This document shows positions 51,457 through 60,413 of a DNA stretch of 64,000 nucleotides, one piece after another. The position numbers and the translations under genes are program-made. Location: positions 186,001 to 250,000 of the forward strand of contig QHVT01000006.1 in assembly GCA_003223645.1 (NCBI GenBank). The letters run 5' to 3'. The notes beneath the pieces are model-generated. The model saw only the letters and a list, made by a program, of their open reading frames with translations, was not told the DNA's origin and did no database searches. How positions within the stretch are numbered: position 1 is the stretch's first letter; each line of letters opens with the position of its first letter. Source of the DNA: Acidobacteriota bacterium (GTDB lineage: Bacteria; Acidobacteriota; Thermoanaerobaculia; Gp7-AA8).

Positions 51457-53132
51457 GGCAGGCTCATAGGCTCATAGGCTCAGGGGCTCACAGAAGCTTG
51501 TTTGCGCGCGCTTTGCGCCTGTGCGCCCATGCGCCTCTGAGCCTCGCACTCGCGTTGCTCCTTTTCTCTTGCGCAACACGCCCGACAACAAAAATGATGG
51601 ACTTGAAAATCACCAACGCCCGCATTCTCGACGGCACCGGCGCGCCGTGGTTCCGCGGCGACATCGGCGTGCGCGGCGACACGATCGTCGCGATCGGCGA
51701 TCTGGCCAACGAGCCCGCGAAGTCGACCATCGACGCGCAGCAGCGCATGGTCTCTCCCGGCTTCATCGATCTCCTCGGCTGGTCGCAAACCTCGGTCCTC
51801 GAAGACCCGACGCTCGAGGCGAAAGTGCGGCAGGGCGTCACGACCGAGATCGGAGGCGAAGGAAACTCGCCGGGGCCGGCGACGTCCGGCCGCTTCCGCA
51901 CGCTCGCCGAGTACCTCGACACGATCGACCGGCAAGGCGCGACGATCAACTTCGCGATGCTCCTCGGCTCGTCGAATCCGCGCGAGATGATCATCGGCGA
52001 GATGAATCGCGCGGCGACGCCCGACGAGATGCAGCAGATGGAGCGCATCACCGATCAGGCGATGCGCGACGGCGCGATCGGCATCGGCTCGTCGCTGATC
52101 TACGTGCCGGCGATGTATTCGACGACCGAGGAGCTGATCAACATCTCGCGCGTCGCGGCGAAATACGGCGGCGTCTACTTCTCGCACATCCGCGACGAAG
52201 GCGATCACATCGACGACGCGCTCGACGAAGCGTTCCGCATCGGACGCGAGGCGAAGATTCCGGTCAACGTCTGGCACATCAAAGTCGGCGGGCGCGCGAA
52301 CTGGGGGCGCATGCCGCAGGTGATCGCGCGCATCGAAGCGGCGCGCGCCGAAGGGATCGACGTCGCGGCGAACATCTATCCGTATGCCGCGTCGTCGACG
52401 GGACTCAGCACGCTTGCGCCGAACTGGGCGCTGGAAGGCGGCTACGACGACTTCCAGAAGCGGCTCGCGAATCCGGAAGACCGCGCGCGGATCGCCGAGG
52501 CGTTTCGCGCGCAGTTCGCGAAGCGCGGCGAGCGCGGGATCTACGTCTCGCAGATCTACGCGCCGTCGCTCGCGCAGTACGAGAAGAAATTCATCGAGCA
52601 GATCGCGGCGGAGATGGGCGTGCCGGTGGAAGACGCGCTGATCAAACTGTTCGAAGAGAGCAAGCCGTCGCCGCGCGTGATTTTCTTTTCGATCAACGAA
52701 GACGACATGCGCTACGCGCTCAAGCAGCCGTTCGTGTCCGTCGGCTCGGACGCGGGCGCGGCGACGAGCGAGCGCCAGAAAAACGCCGCCGTCCACCCGC
52801 GCGCCTACGGCACGTTCCCGCGCATCCTCGGCAAGTACGTACGCGACGAACATCTGCTCACGCTCGAAGAAGCGATCCGCAAAATGACGTCGCAGGCCGC
52901 GTCGCGCGTTCACTTCAAGGATCGCGGAATCCTTCGCGAAGGGATGAAGGCCGACATCGTGGTCTTCGATCCCGCGACGATCCACGACGTCGCAACGTTC
53001 GAAGACCCGCATCATTTTTCCGAGGGAATCACGGACGTTGTCGTGAATGGGGTGGCGGTGCTGCGGGATGGGGTGATAACGGGAGCGTTGCCGGGGCGGG
53101 CGATTCGGGGGAGAGGGTACGTTAAGAGATGA
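51453..53132 (+). CDS. N-acyl-D-amino-acid deacylase-type lipoprotein
   Basis: The protein has 559 residues when read from ATG 51453, coupled to lysA. A lipobox (LALALLLFSC, Cys at about residue 40) predicts a membrane lipoprotein. The amidohydrolase body follows the D-aminoacylase pattern: LKITNARILDGTGAPWFRGD, QRMVSPGFIDLLGWSQ (LGWSQ where HxH-type dihydroxy ligands normally occur), YFSHIRDEGDHIDDALDE and VGSDAGAATSER. The first HxH is not obvious, which could reduce activity. Residues 1-33 derive largely from family I repeat DNA; TTG 51498 is a possible internal start. A role in D-amino-acid or peptide recycling fits lysA and the APC permease nearby. Confidence 0.85.
   Translation: MRQAHRLIGSGAHRSLFARALRLCAHAPLSLALALLLFSCATRPTTKMMDLKITNARILDGTGAPWFRGDIGVRGDTIVAIGDLANEPAKSTIDAQQRMVSPGFIDLLGWSQTSVLEDPTLEAKVRQGVTTEIGGEGNSPGPATSGRFRTLAEYLDTIDRQGATINFAMLLGSSNPREMIIGEMNRAATPDEMQQMERITDQAMRDGAIGIGSSLIYVPAMYSTTEELINISRVAAKYGGVYFSHIRDEGDHIDDALDEAFRIGREAKIPVNVWHIKVGGRANWGRMPQVIARIEAARAEGIDVAANIYPYAASSTGLSTLAPNWALEGGYDDFQKRLANPEDRARIAEAFRAQFAKRGERGIYVSQIYAPSLAQYEKKFIEQIAAEMGVPVEDALIKLFEESKPSPRVIFFSINEDDMRYALKQPFVSVGSDAGAATSERQKNAAVHPRAYGTFPRILGKYVRDEHLLTLEEAIRKMTSQAASRVHFKDRGILREGMKADIVVFDPATIHDVATFEDPHHFSEGITDVVVNGVAVLRDGVITGALPGRAIRGRGYVKR
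51457..51546. repeat. Family I repeat coding for a signal-peptide region
   Basis: Iterated ggctcataggctcataggct on the left and tgcgcctgtgcgcccatgcg with cctctgagcctc on the right match the family I words at 48458-48547 and 50031-50176. The repeat starts at the lysA stop and is read as the N-terminus of the deacylase. Confidence 0.75.
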
Positions 53133-53205
53133 AGGCAGAAGGCAGAAGGCAGAAGTGAGAACCTCTTCGTTCTGCCTTCTGCCTTCTGCCTTCTGCCTTC
53201 TGCCT
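53131..53205. repeat. Heptamer hairpin, family J (gaaggca)n
   Basis: The left arm is (gaaggca) repeated three times and the right arm (tgccttc) repeated four times, around a loop of about 15 nt. It begins inside the deacylase TGA stop (aTGAaggcag). Such heptamer arrays are known as short tandemly repeated sequences in other bacteria, notably cyanobacteria. Confidence 0.85.
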
Positions 53206-53230
53206 TCATGTGTAAACGCGAGGAGTGCCG

Positions 53231-54523
53231 ATGACGGAACAATCCACCGCAAAACTCATTAGAACAGTGGGGTTCTGGGGCCTCGTCGCGATGTGCATCA
53301 ACGCGGTCGTCGGCTCGGGCGTGTTCCTTCTCCCCTACGAGTCGTACAAGCTCCTCGGGCGGTTCTCGTTGTGGGCGCCGCTGCTGTTCGCGATTCCGGT
53401 GTTCATCCTCGTGCTCAATTTCTCCGAGGCGGCGAGTCACTTCAGCGAGCCGGGGGGCGCGTATTTGTATGCGCGCACGGCGTTCGGCGACTTCATCGGA
53501 TTCGAGACCGGCTGGATGAACTGGCTCGCGCGCGTCACGTCGCTCGCGTCGCTGTCGAACGGATTCGTGATCGCGCTCGCGTTGCTCGTCCCTTCCTTGA
53601 AAGAAGGACTCGCGCGCGCGGCCATCATCACCATCTCGATTCTGTTCCTCGCCGCGATCCACTTCATCGGCGTGCGTTACGGCGCCGCGTCGATTTACGT
53701 CTTCACGTTCGGCAAGCTCGTGCCGCTCATCGGCTTCATCGTCATCGCGCTCGTCGCGTGGAAGACCAATCCGCTGCCGGGATCGTTCGCGCTGCCGCAG
53801 GGCAAAGTGGACTGGAGTGAGGCGGCGCTGTTCATGTTGTTCGCGTACGCCGGCTTCGAGAACCTCGGCGTTCCTGCCGGCGAATACAAAAATCCTCGGA
53901 AGGATCTCCCCTACGCGCTGCTCATCGGCATTCTCGCCATCGCCGCGATCTACGTGCTCGTGCAGCTCGGCGCGATGTCGGCGCTGCCCGACTTGTCGAA
54001 GAGCGATACGCCGATCGCGTCCGCGGCGACGGAGATCATCGGCCCGATCGGCGGCATCATCGTGACGATCGGCGCGCTGCTGTCGATGGCCGGCACGAAC
54101 TCCGGCACGATGCTCGAAGGCTCGCGCATGCTGTACGCGCTGTCGCTCGATCGCCGCATGGGGCCGCTCTCGTTCGTGCACCCGCGCTTCCACACGCCGA
54201 CCATCGCCATCGTCATTCACACCATCGCGGCTCTCGCCTTCGCGCTCAGCGGATCCTTCCGCACGCTCGCATTGCTCTCAGCCGTCGCGCGTCTCACGAC
54301 GTACCTTGTGACGTGTCTGGCCGTGCCGCGTCTGCGCAAGTTGAACGAAGGCTTCCGCACGCCGGGCCTGATCGTGCCGATCCTCGGCACGATCGTTGGA
54401 CTCGTGTTCGTGTACAACCTCAACGCACCGAAGTTGATCGCCGCCGCGATCGCGATCGCGGTGGGGGCGGTGATCTACTACGTGTCCAGGCCTAAAACAT
54501 CCACATACACACCGCAACCGTAG
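53231..54523 (+). CDS. APC-family amino-acid permease
   Basis: The 430-residue protein with about 12 helices starts at ATG 53231, which has aggag 5 nt upstream. The N-terminal APC signature is TVGFWGLVAMCINAVVGSGV with the GSGVF substrate loop. FSEPGGAYLYARTAFGDFIG and LFAYAGFENLGVPAGEYKNP are typical. It probably imports an amino acid by proton symport. It follows lysA and the D-aminoacylase on the same strand, in keeping with amino-acid salvage. Its 3' end overlaps the convergent spmB by 32 bp. Confidence 0.92.
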   Translation: MTEQSTAKLIRTVGFWGLVAMCINAVVGSGVFLLPYESYKLLGRFSLWAPLLFAIPVFILVLNFSEAASHFSEPGGAYLYARTAFGDFIGFETGWMNWLARVTSLASLSNGFVIALALLVPSLKEGLARAAIITISILFLAAIHFIGVRYGAASIYVFTFGKLVPLIGFIVIALVAWKTNPLPGSFALPQGKVDWSEAALFMLFAYAGFENLGVPAGEYKNPRKDLPYALLIGILAIAAIYVLVQLGAMSALPDLSKSDTPIASAATEIIGPIGGIIVTIGALLSMAGTNSGTMLEGSRMLYALSLDRRMGPLSFVHPRFHTPTIAIVIHTIAALAFALSGSFRTLALLSAVARLTTYLVTCLAVPRLRKLNEGFRTPGLIVPILGTIVGLVFVYNLNAPKLIAAAIAIAVGAVIYYVSRPKTSTYTPQP

Positions 54524-55049
54524 CGATCGCCGCAACGACGTCCCCGATGAGCGCCGCGGGAACCGCGTGGCGCGTGCGCTTCACGCCGATCGCGCCGAAG
54601 TAGACGGCGAGGACGTAGAACGTCGTCTCGGAGCTGCCGTACATCGTCGCGGCCATGCGGCCGAGGAGGGAGTCGGGGCCGTGCGTTTTGATGAGGTCCG
54701 TGGCGAAGGCGAGGGAGCCGCTGCCGGTGAGCGTCCGCAGGACGGCGAGCGGAAAGAGCTCGGCGGGAAATCCGACGGCGTTCAGAAGGGGATGCAATGC
54801 GCCGGTCAGCCAGTCCATCGCGCCGGAGCCGCGGAACATGCCGATGGCGACGAGGATGGCGACGAGGAACGGGATGATCTTCACCGCGACTTCGAATCCT
54901 TCTTTCGCGCCGTCGACGAAGACGTCGTACACCTTCACCTTGCGGATCATCCCGATGAGCGGGATCGCGACGAGGAGGAGAGGAATTGCCCAACGCGAGA
55001 TGCCTTCGAGCGTCAGCCGAATTGCATCGCCAATGATCGACCAGGTCAT
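54492..55049 (-). CDS. spmB: Spore maturation protein B-like membrane protein
   Basis: This is a 185-residue membrane protein with the nucleoside-recognition (Gate) domain. Characteristic stretches are AIPLLLVAIPLIGMIRKVKV, YDVFVDGAKEGFEVAVKIIP, RTLTGSGSLAFATDLI and the ATMYGSSETTFYVLAVYFGA block. SpmB-like genes are widespread in non-sporulating bacteria, where the role is unclear. Its start overlaps the spmA stop (ATGA). Spore formation should not be inferred. Confidence 0.92.
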   Translation of the reverse strand: MTWSIIGDAIRLTLEGISRWAIPLLLVAIPLIGMIRKVKVYDVFVDGAKEGFEVAVKIIPFLVAILVAIGMFRGSGAMDWLTGALHPLLNAVGFPAELFPLAVLRTLTGSGSLAFATDLIKTHGPDSLLGRMAATMYGSSETTFYVLAVYFGAIGVKRTRHAVPAALIGDVVAAIATVAVCMWMF

Positions 55050-55666
55050 TTCTGCACCTCTTCGGCGGCCGAGGCGGCCGTCGCTCCACTCGGATAAAAG
55101 CGCTGCAACAGCTTCGCGGCGATCACCGCGGCGGCGGTGCCGATCGCAGTCGCGACGAGCGAGGGCGCGATGATCCAGGTCGGATTCGCCGAGCCTTGCT
55201 GCGCGAGGATGGCGATCATCGTCGCGGGGATCAGCTGCACGCCCGAGGTGTTGAGCGCCATGAACGTGACCATCGGGTTCGTCGCAGTGTCCTTGTTCTC
55301 GTTCAGCGTCTGCAGCTCTTCCATCGCTTTGATCGAGAGCGGCGTCGCGGCGTTGTTGAGGCCGAGCATGTTCGCGGCGACGGAGAGCACGATCGCGCCG
55401 GACGCGGGATGTTCCGCCGGCACTTCGGGGAAGAGCAGGCGCATGACGGGACGCAGCGCGCGTCCGAGGAGCGTCACGAGTCCCGATGCTTCGGCGACGC
55501 GCATCATGCCGGACCAGAGCGTGAGCACTCCGATGAGGCCGAGCGCGACTTCGACCGCCGTCTTCGCGGAATCCATCGCGCCCTTCGTCACCGCATCGGC
55601 CTTGCCGGTGAACGCCGCGACGATCAATGCGATCGCCATGAGACCGAACCAGACGTAGTTGAGCAT
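55046..55666 (-). CDS. spmA: Spore maturation protein A-like membrane protein
   Basis: The 206-residue protein starts at ATG 55666. It has the SpmA pattern: MLNYVWFGLMAIALIVAAFT, EVALGLIGVLTLWSGMMRVA, ANMLGLNNAATPLSIKAMEE and MVTFMALNTSGVQLIPATMI. It is coupled to spmB, with which it should form one membrane complex. The C-terminal GATAASAAEE is encoded by sequence resembling half of a family B repeat. It lies 23 bp from the divergent PP2C gene, so both promoters must sit inside coding or start regions. Confidence 0.92.
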   Translation of the reverse strand: MLNYVWFGLMAIALIVAAFTGKADAVTKGAMDSAKTAVEVALGLIGVLTLWSGMMRVAEASGLVTLLGRALRPVMRLLFPEVPAEHPASGAIVLSVAANMLGLNNAATPLSIKAMEELQTLNENKDTATNPMVTFMALNTSGVQLIPATMIAILAQQGSANPTWIIAPSLVATAIGTAAAVIAAKLLQRFYPSGATAASAAEEVQK

Positions 55667-55689
55667 GCGGGCGATGGTAACGTGTTGCG

Positions 55690-57495
55690 GTGCGGTGCGT
55701 CGCGCTTCTCGTCCTCGCGCTCGTCCAGCTCGATCGCGGGTGGACTGTCGCCGTGACGCCGCCGCGCGCGACGCCGCCCGGAAAGGCCGCCGGTTGGAGC
55801 GTCCGGGTCGATGAGCGTCCGGAGCTCGATCTCTGGTTTCGCAGGCAGTTGCCGTCGACGACGCCGCCGGACGCGCAGCTCGTCTTCCGTTTTTATGCGA
55901 GCAACGTGTCCGTCTTCGTCGAGCAGCAGCGCATCTATCAATTCGACGACGAGCGCGTGCACGATCGCATGACGATTCACGTCGTTGCGCTGCCGGCCGA
56001 TGCGGCGGGGAAGACGCTGTACGTGCGCGTGCAGCATCCGCGCGGTGATCCGTACTTCGGCGGTGCGCCCTGGCTCGCCGCGCGCGATGAGCTGCCGGCC
56101 GCCATGCACGCAATCGCCATCACGCCGCTGCGCGAAGACCTCGGCGACATGATCGCGGGCGCGATCCTCTTCGTCATCGGCCTCGTCGCGCTCCTCGCCT
56201 CGTCGGTCATCCGCCGCGGCGACACACGCACGCTGCTCTGGTTCGGGCTCATGTCCGCCCTGTATGGCGCGCGTCTCCTCGCCGACTCGCACCTCCCCTT
56301 CGCCCTCGGCATGCGCGCGCAGCTCATGCTCTACGCATCCGCGTGGATCACGTACATGATCAACCTTCCGGGATGGGCGCTCGCGCGGCGGCTGATCGGC
56401 GGAGGCTGGAAGTCGACTCTGCGCTGGCAGCTCGCGATCTTCATGATCTTCGCCCCGGTCGGAATCGCATCCGATCTCATCAGCGGCCGGCCCCAATCGC
56501 TCGAGCTGGTGAACAACGTCCTCGTGATTCTCGGCGGCGTCAACATCATCATCAATCTGGTGCTTCTGCAGTACAACGTGCTGCTCCGCGAGAAGCGCTG
56601 GTGGCCGGCGGAGCTGCGCGTAGTGCTTGCCGGTTCGTTGATCTTCACGCTCCTCGCGCTGGGCAACAACCTCTCCCCGCTGGGCCTCTTGCCGTGGGGC
56701 GATACGGGCGAGCACATCGGCTTCATCATCTTCGTGCTCGCTCTCGGCTTCGCCGCGACGCGTGAATTTCTGCGCGGCGAGCGCGCACGTGTCGCGTTGG
56801 AGAACGAGATGGCGACCGCGCGCGAGATCCAGCAGTCGATCCTTCCGGCGACGATGCCGGACGTCGCGGGACTGCGCTTTCACGCGCTGTACGATCCCGC
56901 GTCGTCCGTCGCCGGCGATTTGTACGACGTGCTGCGCGTCGACGAACAGCGCGCGGGCGCGATCGTCGCGGACGTCTCCGGCCACGGCGTTCCGGCCGCG
57001 CTGGTCGCGTCGATGATGAAGATCGCGGTGTCGTCGCAGGCGCCGCTCGCGCACGACCCGCCGGCGCTGCTGCGCGCGGTGAGCCGCACGCTGCGCGGAC
57101 AAGTGAAGCGCGTGTTCGTCACGGCAACGTATCTCTTCTTCGACATGGAGCAGCGTCGCGTCGACGTCGCAAACGCCGGCCATCCCTCGCCTCTCCTGCA
57201 TCGCGACGGCGACGTGCGCGAGATCGGCGGCCAAGGCGTCGTCCTCGGACGCTTCGACGCGCCGTACACCGCGGAGTCGATCGAACTGCGCGTGCACGAC
57301 CGCATCGTCGCGTACACCGATGGAGTGACCGAGGCGCTGAATGCGAAGGGAGAGGCATTCGGGGAAGAGCGATTGCACGCGATGATCCGAGACGGCGCAG
57401 GCGCGGACGACATCGCACGCGCGGTGCGGCAATGGCGCGATCCGAAAACTGAAGCGGACGATGTGACACTGCTGATCATCCAGGTGTCATCCTGA
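55690..57495 (+). CDS. Membrane sensor PP2C/SpoIIE-type serine phosphatase
   Basis: This is a 601-residue protein from GTG 55690. A signal-like N-terminus (CVALLVLALVQLD) precedes an extracytoplasmic beta domain (to about residue 140) and six to seven transmembrane helices (about 155-360), a 7TM-type sensor layout. A short coil (ENEMATAREIQQSILPATMP) links to the SpoIIE/RsbU phosphatase domain: SVAGDLYDVL, IVADVSGHGVPAALVASMMK, VANAGHPSPLL, IVAYTDGVTEALN and DDVTLLII, with all metal aspartates visible. It probably acts on an anti-anti-sigma factor, but none is adjacent. Its last codons (TCA TCC TGA) are the edge of a family D repeat. Confidence 0.93.
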   Translation: MRCVALLVLALVQLDRGWTVAVTPPRATPPGKAAGWSVRVDERPELDLWFRRQLPSTTPPDAQLVFRFYASNVSVFVEQQRIYQFDDERVHDRMTIHVVALPADAAGKTLYVRVQHPRGDPYFGGAPWLAARDELPAAMHAIAITPLREDLGDMIAGAILFVIGLVALLASSVIRRGDTRTLLWFGLMSALYGARLLADSHLPFALGMRAQLMLYASAWITYMINLPGWALARRLIGGGWKSTLRWQLAIFMIFAPVGIASDLISGRPQSLELVNNVLVILGGVNIIINLVLLQYNVLLREKRWWPAELRVVLAGSLIFTLLALGNNLSPLGLLPWGDTGEHIGFIIFVLALGFAATREFLRGERARVALENEMATAREIQQSILPATMPDVAGLRFHALYDPASSVAGDLYDVLRVDEQRAGAIVADVSGHGVPAALVASMMKIAVSSQAPLAHDPPALLRAVSRTLRGQVKRVFVTATYLFFDMEQRRVDVANAGHPSPLLHRDGDVREIGGQGVVLGRFDAPYTAESIELRVHDRIVAYTDGVTEALNAKGEAFGEERLHAMIRDGAGADDIARAVRQWRDPKTEADDVTLLIIQVSS

Positions 57496-57815
57496 GCCGG
57501 CCCACCGCGCGATGCTCAGACCTCGATCGTAATGACCGCCCCTCACCCGGCGCTTCGCGCCACCCTCTCCCCGCATGCGGGGCGAGGGGCAACATGTACG
57601 AGCATCGAGATTTGTTGCCCTTCTCCCCGCATGCGGGGAGAAGGTGCCCGAAGGGCGGATGAGGGGCTGTCATTAGAAGAATGTGGTGACCGCTGCCTCA
57701 GCGGTCACGAGCCGCCTCACGGCGGCGCCAGCGGCGCGTAGCGCCGCCGCGACCGCTGAGGGCAGCGGTCGCCACAAAGCTCCTGGAAATTTTCACAACC
57801 TCTGAGCCGCGGCGA
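57485..57815. repeat. Repeat island: families D, E and G
   Basis: Starting at the PP2C stop (gtcatcctgagcc), it holds a full family E copy (57535-57675, ending agggcggatgagg) and a family G copy (57683-57775). It finishes with the same right flank (ggaaattttcacaacctctg) as the island at 43534-43910. No gene is seen here. Confidence 0.8.
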
Positions 57816-57818
57816 AAC

Positions 57819-57848
57819 TTGACCGCCCTTGCTGACTCCGCCACAATC
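57819..57848 (+). promoter_or_regulatory. Weak candidate promoter for the TonB receptor
   Basis: TTGACC at 57819-57824 and acaatc at 57843-57848 are 18 bp apart, about 45 nt before the receptor ATG. A second AT-rich block, tatata, lies at 57868. Both are only suggestive. Confidence 0.25.
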
Positions 57849-57892
57849 GACCTCACAGCCAAAACCTATATAGGAACGGAAGGGAGCACGTA

Positions 57893-60331
57893 ATGAAAGC
57901 CCGGTCAATGAATCCCGTTCTCGTCGTCCTCGTCGTTGTCCTCGCACTGCCGATGGTGCCGCTGTTCGCGCAGGAACAGCCGCCGCCGCAGCAACCGCAG
58001 ACGGCGGAAGAGGAAAAGAAACCGAAGACCTCCGAAGAGATCGTCGTCACCGCGCGTAAGCAGGAAGAGACGGTGCAGGAAGCGCCGATCTCGGTTGCGG
58101 CGCCGACGGAATCGCAGCTGCGCGACCGCGGCGCGGAGACGCTCGAAGACGTCGCCGTCAACGTCGCCGGCTTCAACGTCCAAAACGCCGGCCCCGGCCA
58201 GAGCCAGGTCGGCATGCGCGGCGTTTCCGCGGGCCGCATCATCCGCGACCAGCCGGGGGTCAAAGAGCAGGTCGGCATCTACCTCGACGAGTCGGTGATC
58301 TCGCTCTCGCTCTTCACGCCGGACGTCGATCTGTTCGACATGTCGCGCATCGAAGTGCTGCGCGGACCGCAAGGCACGCTGTTCGGGTCGGGCTCGCTCG
58401 CCGGCACCGTTCGCTACATCACCAATCAGCCGACGCTCGGCAGCGACGAGAAGACCGGCGAGGTTTCGGTCAACAACACCAGCGGCGACTTCGGCGGCAG
58501 CGTGAAAGCAGCCATCAACGCGCCCCTCGGCGCCAACGCGGCAATGCGCGCGGTCGGCTACTACACGCGCTACGCGGGCTTCATCGACGCCGTGCAGCCG
58601 AACCTCACCGTGAACGAAGGAGTGAACGACGGCGACCGCAAAGGTGCGCGCGTCGCGTTCCTCTTCAAGCCGGCGCCGAAGTGGTCGATCACGCCGCGCA
58701 TCCTTTATCAGGACGTGAAGATGAACGGCTGGAACCGCATCGATGTGTTCAACATCCTTGCGAATCCGGTCACGACGACGCGTCCGAAAGTGGATCTCGG
58801 CGAGCGCCAACAGTTCACGCAGCTCAAGGAGCCGTTCACCGATAAGTTCCTCCTCGGCGACGTGAATCTCAGCTACGACTTAGGCAAGACGACGCTGACC
58901 GCGATCACGTCGTACACCGATCGCGACATCCTCGTCGTCCGCGACGCGACGGCGCTGACCGCGAGCATCACCGGCGGCAGCTTCGCGCTTCCCGCGAGCG
59001 TCTACACGATCAACGCGCCGCTCTACGACAAGACCGGCGCGAAGTCGTGGACGCAGGAAGTGCGTCTCTCCAGCAACGGCAAGAACAAACTGAACTGGGT
59101 CGCCGGCGCGTTCTACAGCGACTCGAAGCGCGACTACGGCCAGAACCTGCCGGTCCTCGGATTCGAGGCCGCGTGTAAGGCGACCGGCGCCGCGATCTGC
59201 GCCGCCATCACGCCGACCAAGGGAACGAAAATCGCGAATACGGACGAGCTGTTCAAGTCCGATCTGCACTACGACTACAACCAGTTCGCGCTGTTCGGTG
59301 AAGGGACGTTCGCCGTCACCGACAAGCTCGACATCACTGCCGGCGCGCGCTACTACGACTTCAAGGAAGACCGTAAACAGATCTTCGACGGAATCTTCGC
59401 CGATCCGACGGACGCCGTGGGCGGCGTCAACGCGACCGGCTTCGCGCCGCGCGTGATTCTCAGCTACAAGCTGAGCGACAACACGCGCCTCAACGCGCAG
59501 GTGTCGAAGGGCTTCCGCCTCGGCGGCATCAACGATCCGCTCAACCTGCCGCTCTGCACGCCGCAGGATCTCGTGATCTACGGCGGCCATAACGCGTGGA
59601 GCGACGAGACGCTGTGGGACTACGAGGCCGGCGTCAAGACCACGGTGATGGGCGGCAAGGGAACGTTCAACGCGTCGGCGTACTACAACGACATCAAGGA
59701 CCTGCAGGCGACGCTGACCGCGGGCTCGTGCTCGTCGCGCATCGTCGTCAACGTGCCGAAGGCGCGCACGACCGGCGTCGAGGCGGAGTTCGAAGCGGTG
59801 CCGAACGACTCGTTCGACTTCGCCATCTCCGGCAACTTCAACAACTCCGAGCTGAAGTCGGACTTCAAATCGTCGACCGGCGCGGTCGTCGCCGGCATCA
59901 AGAGCGGCAACCGCCTGCCGTCCGTTCCCGAGGTTCAGCTCGCGGCCGCGGCGACGTACCGCTGGCAGATGCACTCCGGCATGGCCGGATACCTCACCGG
60001 CGTCTATCAGCACATCGGCGATCGCTACACGCAGATCTCCGATCAGGAAGTCGGATTCGGAACCGTGGACATCTCGTCGTTCCCCGGCGACATCGGCGGA
60101 CCGTACACGCAGAACATCTTTACGTTCAATCCGAAACTGCCGGCGTATGACACCGTGAACGTGCGCGTCGGCGTTCTCAAAGGCGCGTGGGACACGGCGC
60201 TCTTCGTCAACAACATCACCGACGAGCGCGCGTTCCTGGCCCTCGACATCGAGCGCGGCGACCGCGCGCGCGTGTCGTATATGACGAACATCCCGCGCAC
60301 GGTCGGCGTCAGCACGAGGTTCAACTTCTAA
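57893..60331 (+). CDS. TonB-dependent outer-membrane receptor
   Basis: The 812-residue protein starts at ATG 57893 with aagggag upstream. A signal peptide (residues 1-27, ending FAQ) and a Pro/Glu-rich stretch precede the TonB box EEIVVTARKQEETVQEAPIS. The plug (about 70-190) has MSRIEVLRGPQGTLFGSGSL. The rest is a 22-strand-type barrel ending in aromatic Phe (VGVSTRFNF). The family branch (IVVTA...EEPISV) is commonly used for siderophores, sugars or aromatic compounds; the ligand cannot be told. The MFS exporter and amine oxidase in this window are not clearly linked. Confidence 0.95.
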   Translation: MKARSMNPVLVVLVVVLALPMVPLFAQEQPPPQQPQTAEEEKKPKTSEEIVVTARKQEETVQEAPISVAAPTESQLRDRGAETLEDVAVNVAGFNVQNAGPGQSQVGMRGVSAGRIIRDQPGVKEQVGIYLDESVISLSLFTPDVDLFDMSRIEVLRGPQGTLFGSGSLAGTVRYITNQPTLGSDEKTGEVSVNNTSGDFGGSVKAAINAPLGANAAMRAVGYYTRYAGFIDAVQPNLTVNEGVNDGDRKGARVAFLFKPAPKWSITPRILYQDVKMNGWNRIDVFNILANPVTTTRPKVDLGERQQFTQLKEPFTDKFLLGDVNLSYDLGKTTLTAITSYTDRDILVVRDATALTASITGGSFALPASVYTINAPLYDKTGAKSWTQEVRLSSNGKNKLNWVAGAFYSDSKRDYGQNLPVLGFEAACKATGAAICAAITPTKGTKIANTDELFKSDLHYDYNQFALFGEGTFAVTDKLDITAGARYYDFKEDRKQIFDGIFADPTDAVGGVNATGFAPRVILSYKLSDNTRLNAQVSKGFRLGGINDPLNLPLCTPQDLVIYGGHNAWSDETLWDYEAGVKTTVMGGKGTFNASAYYNDIKDLQATLTAGSCSSRIVVNVPKARTTGVEAEFEAVPNDSFDFAISGNFNNSELKSDFKSSTGAVVAGIKSGNRLPSVPEVQLAAAATYRWQMHSGMAGYLTGVYQHIGDRYTQISDQEVGFGTVDISSFPGDIGGPYTQNIFTFNPKLPAYDTVNVRVGVLKGAWDTALFVNNITDERAFLALDIERGDRARVSYMTNIPRTVGVSTRFNF

Positions 60332-60340
60332 TCGTTTCCT

Positions 60341-60409
60341 GTGGAGCGGCGGCCGCCCTCGGCCGCCGTTTCCGCACTTTCCGGCGGCGGGGGGCGGCCG
60401 CCGCTCCAC
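60341..60409. repeat. Family B hairpin
   Basis: Perfect 18-bp arms gtggagcggcggccgccc (60341-60358) and its mirror (60392-60409) enclose an inner dyad. It lies 9 bp after the TonB receptor stop and 4 bp before the next ATG, so it may end receptor transcription. It occupies the place of a ribosome site for the following gene. Confidence 0.8.
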
Positions 60410-60413
60410 TTCA

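Noticed and set aside
53131-53205. Phase-variable simple repeat controlling a gene
   Set aside because: The heptamers lie after a stop codon and are mirrored in a hairpin, better explained as a dispersed repeat than as a contingency tract.
53012-54220. Minus-strand frame of about 400 codons opposite the APC permease
   Set aside because: Arg/Asp/Glu-rich low-complexity translation typical of the antisense of a GC-rich gene; the opposite strand encodes a clear permease.
54492-55666. Evidence of sporulation
   Set aside because: spmA/spmB homologues are common in non-spore-formers, and no other spore genes are in the window.
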